Source of the DNA: Chytridium lagenaria
Taxonomy: Eukaryota; Chytridiomycota; Chytridiomycetes; Chytridiales; Chytridiaceae
Length of the DNA stretch: 15,100 bases
Direction: 5' to 3'
NCBI GenBank assembly: GCA_025449115.1
Contig: JAHLKC010000319.1
Span: forward strand, 1 to 15,100
The notes under the pieces are model-generated. The model had not been told where the DNA came from and did not search any database. It saw only the letters and a program-made list of their open reading frames with translations. Positions 1-7,969 of the stretch are shown here, one piece after another. Position numbers and translations under genes: made by a program. The first letter of the stretch is position 1, and the number at the start of each line of letters is the position of its first letter.

Positions 1-768
1 AGGACCGAAGGGACGATCCCTCCTTCCTATCATCACTTATCTTCACCTTGGAAGAGGAGATTGATGACTACCACCCTGTAGAATGCACAAGACTCTGGCA
101 CGATATTGAAACCCGCCTCGCGGAGGCTCCAGATGCCTTCGATGGACTCGAAGATGCTTTCACACTCCCCTTACGGCCACTGAGGCCCGTGAAGCTTCCC
201 CAAGCCTCCTTGAGACCTATCGACTTCAAGAAGCCCACCGCGACCACACCAAACCCCCTCGTCAACAGCTCAGCCTCGCTTTCACACTCCGAGACCAACC
301 CTCCGCTATTCTCACTGCTAGGCTTCCCATCATCACCAGAACCACTCGACGACGTCTCCTCCTTTGGCGACTTGGCGGCATCCCTCCCCACCCCACAAAG
401 ACTGCAAGCGATGCCAACAGCACTGGGGTGTCGCATCAGCCCTCAACCGAGCACACGCAAACGAATGCTCGGGAGCGTACCTTTGGATCCCAGACATAGT
501 GGAGGCATCCCATCCTGATGGATGGGCCCCAAACCACCACGAGGGCATTGTAGACATCGATCACCTCGTAGACATCCTGGAAGCCATACACATCCACCCC
601 CCTCGCCCCACTGATGATGATGAGGATGCCCTGGAACAGTGGAAATCAGCTTACACTCGTATTGATCAACGTACCTCACCACTCTGGAAACTCGCCACTA
701 AAGCCATGAACGATGTGTGCAGTAAACTGCTCCACTGGCCTCGCTCAGGAGATGACGATGCAATTTGA
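1..768 (+). pseudogene. LINE ORF2 C-terminal end, left copy, frameshifted
   Basis: This encodes the last ~255 residues of the LINE ORF2 protein whose open copy lies at 11107-13395 on the opposite strand. It ends at the same stop, TGA at 766-768, after 'SGDDDAI'. It contains the C-terminal zinc knuckle region, with C-x2-C followed by H-x3-C around 403-475, which in LINE proteins is thought to bind template RNA or target DNA. Two single-base losses in C runs, near 172 and near 395, break the frame relative to the right copy, so reading switches frame twice. The rest of the element should lie beyond the left edge of the window. The call is firm because the right copy gives the whole protein; whether the frameshifts are biological or consensus errors is open. 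Confidence 0.9.
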
Positions 769-1215
769 AAAGTTAATTGTCAAGTCTGAATTATTTTGTT
801 TTTCTTGGTTTTTGACTTTCTCATAATATGTACCCACGATGCCTTGGTTTTTCTCTTCCACTCCCTTTATTTTCTTTATCCTTTTATCACTGGACCGGTG
901 GGGCTCCCTGGATATAGTCGGGGATTACTACATGTGGCTCTGGCCGTCCCGCTCATACTCCTTTCCCGTAGCGTTTTGGACCCATCCCGATAGTGTATCC
1001 TTTTCTCTTCTCCCTGTCAAATGGCCCTCACCCCCAACTTTTTTTCATCATGTCTACCACCTTTTTTCACAGCACTTTCACTTACTGGTTCTGAAAGATG
1101 TTTTTCGAGTGCCATGCTCGTTATGGGCTTATCTGGCTGGGTCTTTTTGGGTTTTTTGGTCGGTTCCCAAAACTTGTCTTTGAGTTCTTACCTTTTACCC
1201 CCCAAATCGATACTA

Positions 1216-1261
<46 letters not shown>
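769..1261 (+). other. LINE 3' untranslated region and poly(A) tail, left copy
   Basis: About 450 bp of pyrimidine-rich non-coding sequence follows the ORF2 stop and ends in an uninterrupted run of 43 A (1219-1261). An A run at this place, directly after the 3' UTR of a LINE ORF2, is the normal mark of target-primed reverse transcription, so 1261 is taken as the 3' end of the element. The mirrored copy ends in a run of 39 that is interrupted once by another base. Short open frames across this stretch look like chance. No target-site duplication can be checked because the 5' end is outside the window. Confidence 0.85.
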
Positions 1262-1264
<3 letters not shown>

Positions 1265-1338
1265 CCCATATGAGAAAATTCCAATCTGGTGCAATCATAT
1301 TCCAAATGCCAGGCAATCTTTTAAGAAAAGAACAATGA

Positions 1339-1378
1339 CCGTCTCTGATGCTAGGCTTCCGTCTCTGATGCTAGTCTT
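1339..1378. repeat. Two 20-bp tandem units
   Basis: The unit CCGTCTCTGATGCTAGGCTT at 1339-1358 is followed directly by a second unit at 1359-1378 with one base changed (GTCTT for GGCTT). The pair lies just beyond the LINE poly(A) tail. It is mirrored in the right arm at 10498-10536, where one unit has lost a base. Confidence 0.85.
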
Positions 1379-1430
1379 CCACCGCAGGATGCTGCGCGTG
1401 CTTGAAGCAACAGCCCCAAAAGGTAACATC

Positions 1431-1492
1431 CAGGGCCTTATGACACGGTTATGTTGAACAGCAGGGCCTTATGACCCGGTTGTGTTGAAAAG
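1431..1492. repeat. Two 31-bp tandem units
   Basis: Two head-to-tail copies of a 31-bp unit beginning CAGGGCCTTATGAC (1431-1461 and 1462-1492) differ at a few positions. They lie between the LINE tail and the integrase fragment and are mirrored at 10384-10445. They could be a remnant of an untranslated or linker repeat of the gypsy element, or a local duplication; no coding role is visible. The rest of 1262-1514 shows nothing else recognisable. Confidence 0.85.
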
Positions 1493-1514
1493 CAATGCCA
1501 CCAGTTTTTCCTTT

Positions 1515-2243
1515 TTCAGGAATGTACAGTAATCATAGGAGACCACTATGAAGGAGATATCACAGGACATTGCCACAGGACATTAGGATGGAAGCTGTGA
1601 AAGAACTTTGCCATGGCTTTCAATGCTGTTGATAAAGCAGAGGTGCTTCAGTTGATCAAAGTGAAGCAAGGTAAGAATGTTGTTCATCTTTGACTTACCT
1701 CATCAGAAAGGAGTGACAGCGCATTTGTTATGGAAGATATCTTCAAAAGATCAGGCAGCCATTCGAAAAAATTCTCTGTTATGTGAATCAAGCGTTACGT
1801 TATGGCGACAGGAGGCTGGCAGCAAGAAAACCTGGACAAGATCTTTTGCGGCGGTGCTATGGGCAGACAGAACAGCAATTAGAGCTGATACGCATGGCTT
1901 CAGTCCCTACAAGCTGGTTTTTGGGCAGAAAGCTTTGTTGCGTTTGGAACATGTGATCCAAAGCAAAACCGTCATCAACTGGCAAGAGATGGCCAAGGAG
2001 GAGATGCTGGCGTGCAGGGCAGGGCTGATCTTGAGAAGGAGTAGGGATGTAAAGAAAGCGCTTCAAGGCATGACGGAGAGGAGGGCACAGAGAAGAGAGT
2101 TTTGGGACGGCAGGCATTGCATGAGTCAAGTGCCGTTGCAACGTGGGGAGTTGGTCGTGTGGAGGGATTGTACCCTTGATGGGACGTATGGGAGGAAGCT
2201 TGACAACCAATACTCTGGTCCTTATCCTTTATCGGCGGTGTAA
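1515..2243 (+). pseudogene. Ty3/gypsy integrase remnant, left copy
   Basis: An open frame from 1677 to 2243 reads as the C-terminal half of a gypsy integrase. The hallmark stretch after the catalytic glutamate is present ('WADRTAIRADTHGFSPYKLV', encoded near 1860-1920). A basic helical region follows ('RRSRDVKKALQGMTERRAQR'), and then a GPY/F-type module ('LDNQYSGPYPL') just before the stop. Upstream, 1515-1600 holds a degraded region resembling the zinc-binding end ('GDHYEGDITGHCHRTLG', out of frame). Most of the DDE core between these two parts is missing, so it cannot encode an active integrase. Integrase inserts element cDNA into host DNA. It lies on the strand opposite to the RNase H/RT of the same arm, which is abnormal for a gypsy pol gene. 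The assignment to fungal gypsy elements rests on recognised motifs. Confidence 0.82.
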
Positions 2244-2299
2244 CCCGTGAATTTGACAATGATTGCTATATGTCTGAACTCGCCATCTTCTTCTCTTCC

Positions 2300-3159
2300 T
2301 GAGTGTCCCTTCAAAACTCCCTCTTACAATTTTATTTCCTCTTCAAATATGAAAGACTAAAAAACAGGTCTTTGTCCCCTGTGATCCCCTCAGACCACCC
2401 CCTACCACCGCCAAAAACACGTCCAGCCTTTCATCAATGTACTCTTCCAACCCTGAATCTTCAATATCGGCATCCCTGCACGGCTTGTCGTATTGCTTAC
2501 TCAGAGCATCACACATCTTATTCTTAATCCCCACAATATGATGTATCTTGGTGTCAAATGTCCTCACATATGCTGCCCATCGCATGATCATCGGGTCATG
2601 TATCATCAGGTTGTTGAGAGATTCGATAAGACCTCTTGCGTCCAGGAAGATCTCGAATCTCACCCTGTAGATATAGGGAAAACCCCACTTCAAGTTCCAC
2701 ATATTTCCCTCTTGTGTTGCGAATAGTTCTACTCGTACTCTCTAAAGAGCCCGGAGTAAAACCTCACAGCGTAAACCTTCGCCTCTTTGTCTTTCTGCAT
2801 GATCATGCCCCCTTCTCCCAGCGGCCCGCATCAACCGTAAGCATAAGCGGCCGTCACTTGTCCCCATGAACCACTGGCCTCAACGCTGGCGGACTCCTCA
2901 TCCTCCTCTTCAGCTCCAGAAATGCTTTTTTTTCGTCACTGCCCTCTTCAAATGGAAACTCCAACACCGCGCCCTTCTGTGTAAATGCGTGCAATGGCTC
3001 AGCTATCGTCGAGAACCCGTCAACATACATCCTAAAGGTTCCTACTGCCCCTTAAAACGAGCGAACCTGGCTCACACTCATTGGCATTGGCCAGTCTTGA
3101 ATGGCGTCCCTCTTCTGCTTCTTAGGGTGTCGTCCAGATGAGTTACAATGATGCCCTAG
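2300..3159 (-). pseudogene. Ty3/gypsy connection and RNase H domain, left copy
   Basis: Read on the minus strand this gives the RT-RNase H connection ('EGSDEKKAFLELKRR', 'PPALRP'), then an RNase H fold with the expected order of acidic residues: 'LTVDAGPLGEGG', 'NYSQHKREICG', 'FEIFLDARGL' and 'NKMCDALSKQY'. RNase H removes the RNA strand during reverse transcription. The reading is broken by several in-frame stops and at least two frame changes, so it is dead. The end near 2343-2440 includes an acidic tail ('IEDSGLEEYIDERLDVF') typical of the linker that precedes integrase in this fungal group. At about 2240 the sequence switches to integrase on the other strand. Confidence 0.85.
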
Positions 3160-3908
3160 GACCTATATTCCCCAACCCCTATTCGTGTTTTCGCTCCCAA
3201 GAAGGTGATCCCCGCGTCCTTAGCATCATTTAGAACCCCGTCAACCACCTCTATGTTTTCTCTCACGCTGAATTTGACCCCATCCTCACCCATTGTCTTA
3301 TCCCACTCTTCAACTGAATGCCCTCTCAAAGGCATATCGTCTATGAACGGCCAACATCGTTCAGGTATCCATCTTTAGAACACCTTCAAACTGAGCTGCT
3401 GACTATACATAGGCGAGTTCGTCCACCCCTGCGGCAACCCCGTCATCCTCAGTAACCCAACGGCGTGCCCACCGCCGTCATATCCCTTCTCTCCTCATCC
3501 AACGGAATCTGATCAAAATAACTGTGGCGGTCAAACATCGTATACCTCCCTCGAGCCGCGAACCTTTGCGTAATATCTTCCATGTGAGGTGTCAGCAACG
3601 AGTACTGCATTGTGACCTCGGCAAGTCTTGAATGAAAGGTAGGCTCCCGTCCTTCTTCTGTATGACAAACCATCTCGAAGAGTACGCACCTCATGACGGT
3701 TCCACTACCCCAGCTTCCAACATCTCCTTCAACGAACCAAGTAGCTTCTCTATTAACGCCTGTTGTACTGGGTAGCTCTTCATGCGCCAGGGCTTGTGCG
3801 GTAAGGTTTGGATTTTTACCCAACGGGAAAACTTCTGGCTTGACTCTCCCTATTTCACTAAGCGTCAAGGAAAAGGCCTTATGCCGTCTGTAGAGGGTCG
3901 CTTTCATC
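3160..3908 (-). pseudogene. Ty3/gypsy reverse transcriptase domain, left copy
   Basis: Minus-strand reading from the inner end of the arm gives the RT start ('RRHKAFSLTLSEIGRVKPEV'), motif A ('YTMFDRHSYFDQIPLDEERR'), motif B ('TPLG' then 'LRMTGLPQGWTNSPM') and the catalytic box as 'WPFIDDMPLRG' (near 3335-3355). The family normally has a xDFxSGYDQxPL motif A and a F/YxDD box, so the core residues are visible here. It is broken by a frameshift after 'TPLGY' (near 3463) and by stops after 'LSLKVF' and downstream of the FIDD box. The fragment is cut at 3908, the inner end of the arm, so the N-terminal side (gag, protease) is absent. Confidence 0.88.
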
Positions 3909-3934
3909 ATTTTGATGTTATAGATACTGACACA

Positions 3935-4535
3935 CATGTAAGTGTGCTCATGAAAACTCGACAAGCCCTCCAGGACTTTGTCAAAGAATCCCTCAACGAT
4001 GAAGATGATCGTTTAGAGGATAAATATTACATTACTCAGCTAGCTGCTAGGGTCGCCTACTCCAAGGCCGTACTCTTGCGAGCAGAACTCAAACGGAAGA
4101 GGCGAGCACAACAATGGCCCTATGCGTGTCCTTATTAAATCTATGGACAGCAATAGATATACAGTTGTAGAGCTCCTCCCTGGAGGCCAGCTCTTATCAC
4201 GACTTGCCAATGCCACTAGACTCCGACCATTTGAGTCTTTGCCGCCTACAGAAACTGCTAATGCTGCATCAGCAGAAGTAGCTTCAGATGACTTTGCCGC
4301 GCAACATGGGAAGATCTCCAAGTTCTTAGACATAAGCCTAAGAATATGATAGCTGTTGGAGTTAATTGTAAATTGTTTCGACGATTTGATGAAGAAGTCG
4401 CTGATGTCAACTATAATGATCCTGAGTTCTATGTTGAGTAACTAGATTATCATACTTATGATGCTCATAACAAAAGAATAAGTATTATGTTGAATGGCTC
4501 GGTCATGGAACCGCGCATAACCTTCTAGGGTTAGG
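3935..4535 (+). pseudogene. Chromovirus-type integrase tail with chromodomain-like end
   Basis: This lies just inside the spacer, on the plus strand and in three frames. The first part ('QALQDFVKESLNDEDDRLED' ... 'LRAELKRKRRAQQWPYACPY') resembles the helical region near the C-terminus of gypsy integrase. After a frame change at ~4125 comes a GPY/F-like beta module ('VLIKSMDSNRYTVVELLPGG' ... 'RLRPF'). After another change at ~4340, 'DVNYNDPEFYVE', a stop, 'LDYHTYDAHNK' and, in a third frame, 'YYVEWLGHGTAHN' match the order of a chromodomain (ExYxVExILDHR...YLVKWxGYxxxHNTW). Chromodomains steer integration to marked chromatin. It is a different lineage from the gypsy fragments in the arms, since no chromodomain was seen there. 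The gypsy assignment is fairly sure; the chromodomain is inferred from a broken reading. Confidence 0.6.
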
Positions 4536-4565
4536 CTTAGGGAGAGAAATGGACATAATGATGTT

Positions 4566-4695
4566 ATGACCATGGTCCGCGAAGATATCCCTGTACTTTC
4601 AGTTATATGCAGGACTCATATGATGCGCACTGACTTTGACGACTTTGTTGAAGAAGGACGGTGCCTTACTTTCTGCCTTTTAGGTATGAATATAG
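4566..4695 (+). pseudogene. Exonuclease III-like (EEP) nuclease fragment, upstream part
   Basis: An open stretch of about 43 codons from an ATG at 4566 ('MTMVREDIPVLSVI' ... 'VEEGRCLTFCLLGMN') ends where the LTR begins. If the LTR and one copy of ATAG are removed, the frame runs directly into the second part at 5644, giving 'GMNIVNVYAPNG' across the join. That is the conserved strand of endonuclease/exonuclease/phosphatase (EEP) nucleases. 'GVxxxVRxDI' followed by 'EGR' also fits the family order. The N-terminal ~100 residues with the catalytic QE motif are missing; the preceding sequence is the chromodomain-like region. EEP enzymes of this branch cut at abasic sites or trim 3' ends. Confidence 0.65.
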
Positions 4696-5643
4696 TGTGA
4701 GATTATTGGATAACCTCACCAAGAGGCATGAATGCGTGGCTTATATAGACGTCGTGCCTTACTCTTATTTTGTTGTTCCCGTTCCATTCTTTTCCCTCTC
4801 GGGGTTTTTCATAGTTTTTCCCCATAGATACAAGAGAGGTTTTTATAGAAGGAAGGGTGGTCAACGTGGTGTGCCAACTTATGACATGCTACCACGTTGG
4901 TCGAGATGCCTGTTGTTGTTATTTGATTCCCCTTTATGTATTGCTTTATTATTTGTAGAAAGTTGAATAGATTTACATGCACCTCTGTAGTCCTGGATTG
5001 ATCCCACCCATACATCCAGGCATGGCTGCCCTTAGACCATGCTTTCTTCATTCTTCTGTTATTCAACATTGTGTTATTTAGTTGTACCTGCGTGCGCTTG
5101 GGATTACGCGCTGGGGGAGACTACACCTTGAACCAAGACACTTGAGTCTAAGAAGGCCTGAGCCCAGGATAGACGCCTCTGTGGCATGATTCCTTTGAAG
5201 GTTTGGGTAGTATAACCACCTCTGTTCTTTTCTTAACTGCGATGACTGGCTATCTAGTTGCCTGTGAGTGGGAATGCGGCATGAGCAGGGCCTTAGGTAG
5301 AAGAGATCAGATGAGAACATGATAAAACGGCTTATTGCGGCAATTACGAGGCCTTGTACACTACTAGGAGCGGGATGGACTCCCTCCTTGATGACCCTTC
5401 CACTCTGGCGCGTTGGATCTCCGCCTGAGTACCTTTTTCCTTCCTTTTTCCTTTTTTCTTTCATTTAAATTAGTTTTAGAGCAGAACCACAGCAACTTAA
5501 ATCCCCACTGTCACTAAAGGCAGAATAGGGCTTGACTCTTGATCTAGGAGTACCTCCTAGAGGCTAGTCTTGTCACCTATTATGTGGTTCTCTACCTCTG
5601 TATGCCGGGGCTTGGCAGAGGGGGCCATAGAGAGAACTTCACA
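4696..5643 (+). repeat. Solo LTR, complete, with target-site duplication
   Basis: The element is 948 bp, starting TGTGAGATTAT and ending GAACTTCACA, so its termini are the inverted pair TGTGA/TCACA. It is flanked on both sides by ATAG (4692-4695 and 5644-5647), a 4-bp target duplication. No internal region or second LTR is attached, so it is a solo LTR left by LTR-LTR recombination. Two diverged relatives in the window define it: 5984-~6482 shares its first ~500 bp and, inverted, 7172-~7957 shares its last ~800 bp. It interrupts an exonuclease III-like gene. Short open frames inside it have no recognisable product, so this ~950-bp stretch is non-coding. Confidence 0.85.
4740..4747 (+). promoter_or_regulatory. 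Possible TATA box of the solo LTR
   Basis: The sequence CTTATATAG lies about 45 bp from the LTR start, inside the region expected to serve as the U3 promoter. The second LTR copy has CTTATGTAG at the same place, so the box is not fully conserved. This is a motif match only. Confidence 0.35.
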
Positions 5644-5866
5644 ATAGTGAATGTCTATGCGCCAAATGGCACAAGGCATGATCACATGCAGGAATGTAAA
5701 ATGAAGTTCCTTGAACGACTACACACTTTTGTAAAGAGTCTCAAGGCTCAGTCAAATACAATTTTTGTAGGAGATTTCAACATTGCTCATAAGGCAATTG
5801 ATGTTCGAGAACCATACAGATTTTCTGGATACTCTGGCTTCCGCAACAATGAACGGTTACAAAGTT
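5644..5866 (+). pseudogene. Exonuclease III-like (EEP) nuclease fragment, downstream part
   Basis: This continues the nuclease after the LTR: 'IVNVYAPNGT', a helix with basic residues ('ECKMKFLERLHTFVKSLKAQ'), then 'IFVGDFNIAHKAIDV' and 'YSGFRNNERLQSFL'. The GDFN-x-AH-x-x-ID signature followed by a SGF-x-x-x-ER segment matches exonuclease III / AP endonuclease proteins of the bacterial type. LINE endonucleases usually lack the AH..ID part. The C-terminal third, with the DYxx and SDH motifs, is missing, and reading degenerates after about 5866. In the pre-insertion gene it was in frame with 4566-4695. Whether it is a host DNA-repair gene, a captured gene or a piece of another element cannot be settled here. 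Confidence 0.7.
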
Positions 5867-5983
5867 TTTTATGGCGTGAGAAAAGCAGAGAAGGACTGCG
5901 AGCTGAAGACTAGGATGTATGAGGCTTTTGTGAGAGGCTCTGCCGAGGGGAGGGTGGGGGCCCCAGAATACTAAAAAGGGGGG
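5867..5983 (+). other. Short open tail and polypurine tract before the second LTR copy
   Basis: A short reading ending '...TRMYEAFVRGSAEG' and stopping at 5972-5974 is followed at once by AAAAAGGGGGG (5973-5983) and then the LTR start TGTGAG at 5984. A purine run touching the TG of an LTR is the usual primer site for plus-strand DNA synthesis, so this is probably the 3' end of an internal region belonging to the second LTR. The coding tail is too short to assign; it could be the end of pol or a chance frame. Confidence 0.5.
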
Positions 5984-6482
5984 TGTGAGATTATAAGATA
6001 ACCTCACCAAGATGCATGAATGCGTCGCTTATGTAGACGTCGTGCCCTTATTGTCATTTCTTTATTCCTGTTCCATTCTTTTCCCTCTCACGGTTTTTCA
6101 TACTTTTTCTCCATAGATACAAGAGAGGTTTTTATAGAAGGAAGGGCGGTCTACGTGGTGTGCCAACTTACGACATGCTACCACGTTGGTCGAGATGCCT
6201 GCTGTTGTTATTTTATTCCACCTTTATACATTGTTTTATTATTTGTAGAAAGTTGAATAGATTTACGTACACCTCTTTAGTCCTGGATTAAGCCCTCTGC
6301 ACATTCAGGCCAACCCTGGTGGGCTGTGCTATCATCTTTCCCATTTTATTCACTTTTGTGTGTTGAGTTGTACTAGCGGGTGCTCTGGTTAGCACGCCAA
6401 GGGAGACTGCGATCCGAACCAAGACATTGTCTAAGAAGGTAGGAGACATGGGAATACGCCTCAAGGGCATGATTGAAAGAGT
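5984..6482 (+). repeat. Second LTR copy, truncated at its 3' side
   Basis: It is a clear direct repeat of 4696-~5200: it starts TGTGAGATTAT, shares 'GATACAAGAGAGGTTTTTAT' and continues to 'GGCATGATT' near 6475. It differs by scattered substitutions and small indels, so it is an older divergence than that between the arms. Similarity stops at about 6482, where the first copy still has ~440 bp to go. The loss is followed by purine-rich unrelated sequence. Because a polypurine tract precedes it, it is best read as a 3' LTR whose far half was lost. Confidence 0.8.
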
Positions 6483-7171
6483 AGGAGATAGAGCCATGGT
6501 GTTGGAAGGGAGGATGCGATTGATGGTAGGGGAGAAAGGGAGTTTGGGTTATTGATGAAGGGGAGAGGAAACAAACAAAGGGGTGAAAGGAAGGACAGAA
6601 TAAAGAAGATTGGGAGCGGTCTCTTGAGACGAGATCCGCAGGTTATGGGGTAGGGGAGTGCACTTACGTTGAGAGTGTAAAGGCCCAGGGTGCGACAACG
6701 ATCATCTTGAAAGGAAAGGAGAGAAGGAGGTGGACAAGGATGGCGAGATAGGGAGGGCTATTTATGGAAGAAGGGGAAAAGTTTATCCGAGTGTATGAAG
6801 AAGAAGGGATTAGAGTTTGGTGGGGAGGAATTGTGTCAGCGTTGGAAAAAGCGCGAGACTCACCTAACGAGAGGAGTGCAGAGGACCAAAAAGGGCCGAA
6901 TGGGCAGTACAGGAGTGGGAGGAGGTGGGGAAGGAGAATTGAGAGCGACGAGGAAGCGACGAGGAAGCGCCAATAGTCCATACATGGAAGTGACGGGGAA
7001 GATATTGGGGATGAGTATGGGGGCAAAGTACAAACCGGTATTGAAGCAAAAGAGGCCTGCAAGGGTCTCCTTGGTGGGAGGTCATAAGCCGATGGATTGG
7101 TGTGAAGGGGAGAGAGAGAGGAGAAGGAAGGTACGGAAAGGTGCAGGCTCCATAAAGAAAAGGTGGAGTCT
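6483..7171 (-). promoter_or_regulatory. Possible host promoter and leader on the minus strand
   Basis: This ~690-bp block between two LTR fragments is strongly purine-rich on plus, so pyrimidine-rich on minus, and has no match elsewhere in the window. Read on minus it has CATAAATAG (6758-6766) and, ~53 bp on, an ATG at 6705 followed by 12 open codons and a GTAAGT splice-donor-like site (6662-6667). A long C/T tract follows, then a Kozak-like CACCATGGC with ATG at 6497-6495. The LTR fragment begins only a few codons after that ATG. This looks like the start of a host gene cut by the element, but no protein is recognised and chance cannot be excluded. Plus-strand open frames here are rich in E, K and R, as expected from purine bias. 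Confidence 0.3.
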
Positions 7172-7957
7172 TGTGAAGTTCTCTCTAGTGGCCTCCTCTG
7201 CTAAGCCTTGACATACAGAGGTAGAGAACCACATTGTAGGTGACGATACTAACTCCCTGGATGTACTCCAGAGTCGAGAATAAAGCCTTACTCATCCGTT
7301 AAGGGATGCAAGGATTTGGTGTGCTGTGGGTGGTGTTTCATTCTGATTGTTAGTAGAAGGGGGAAAATGAAGGGAAATGCCTCATAACTAGGTCCAAAGT
7401 GACGAGGGGAAAGGGTTCTACGAAAAGGGATTCGATCCCGCTCCAAGGAATGTGTCAGGTCTCCGTTACTGCTCCTTATAACCGTTTTAACTGTTGTTTC
7501 TATTGTCTCATCCATCCACGGGCTTCTTATGTGCCGCTACTCCCACTCCAAACATTGGGATGGCATATGTCGTCAACAATATAGCAGCAAGCATGGTTCT
7601 TTGACCAGACCTCGAAGGTATCATGCAAATAAGGTGTTTTTCTACTGCTCATACCTTCTTAGAAGTTCATCTTGGTCTGGGTTGCCGTCTCTCCCGGCGA
7701 CACCATCACCTGAGCACCCGCTGGCAACATTCAATACACTATAGATAATAAAAGGGGTTGGTGAAAGCTCAGCCAGAGGCTGGCCTGAAGCAAGAGGACC
7801 TTCTAGGACTTTGGGGTGAACGTAAATCTATTCAACTTTCTACAAATAATAAAATAATACATAAAAGGGAATCAAATAACAGCAACAGGCATCTCGACCA
7901 ATGTTGTAGCATGTCATAAGTTGGCATACCACGTCAAACGCCCTTCCTTCTATAAAA
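7172..7957 (-). repeat. Third LTR copy, inverted and 5'-truncated
   Basis: Read on minus, it aligns with the solo LTR from about its 145th base to its very end. Shared stretches include 'TATAGAAGGAAGGGCG', 'GGTCGAGATGCCTGTTG', 'TTATTTGTAGAAAGTTGAAT' and the terminal 'AGAGAACTTCACA'. Divergence is clearly greater than between the arms, with many substitutions. The first ~145 bases of the LTR are missing and similarity ends near 7946-7957, about a dozen bases before the right arm begins at 7969. Apparent open frames inside this ~790-bp stretch are therefore LTR sequence, not genes. No target duplication or primer binding site is evident after its TCACA end. Confidence 0.75.
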
Positions 7958-7969
7958 AAGAAGAAAACG

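Larger units (their letters stand above)
1..3908 (+). repeat. Left arm of a giant inverted repeat
   Basis: The reverse complement of this arm reappears at 7969-11876. Position 1 pairs with 11876 and position 3908 with 7969. The last shared bases are GATGAAAG read on the other strand, after which the two sides diverge. The arm reaches the window edge, so its true length is at least 3908 bp. Reading both arms against each other I found only single-base length changes in homopolymers (near 172, 395, 812, 867, 986, 1264, 2401, 2825, 3208, 3463, 3530), a poly(A) length change, a one-base change near 1343 and a few substitutions near 3848-3866. Both arms have the same total length because the gains and losses cancel. 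Confidence 0.95.

Noticed and set aside
796..1338. Hydrophobic open frames that look like small membrane proteins, including one running into poly-lysine
   Set aside because: They lie in the T-rich LINE 3' UTR, and the poly-lysine is the poly(A) tail.
1339..1492. Possible CRISPR-like array
   Set aside because: The units are directly adjacent with no spacers, there are only two of each, and the context is a eukaryotic retroelement.
5584..5643. Start codon at 5584 for the exonuclease III-like frame
   Set aside because: These 20 codons are the end of the solo LTR; the nuclease sequence resumes only at the target duplication (5644).
6664..7211. Overlapping open frames of 130-140 codons on both strands
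   Set aside because: They follow from strong purine/pyrimidine strand bias (E/K/R/G-rich on plus, S/P/L-rich on minus). No domain or start context is convincing for the long versions.
7399..7744. Open frames of 60-75 codons between 7288 and 7744
   Set aside because: The whole stretch aligns, inverted, with the solo LTR, so these frames are chance.
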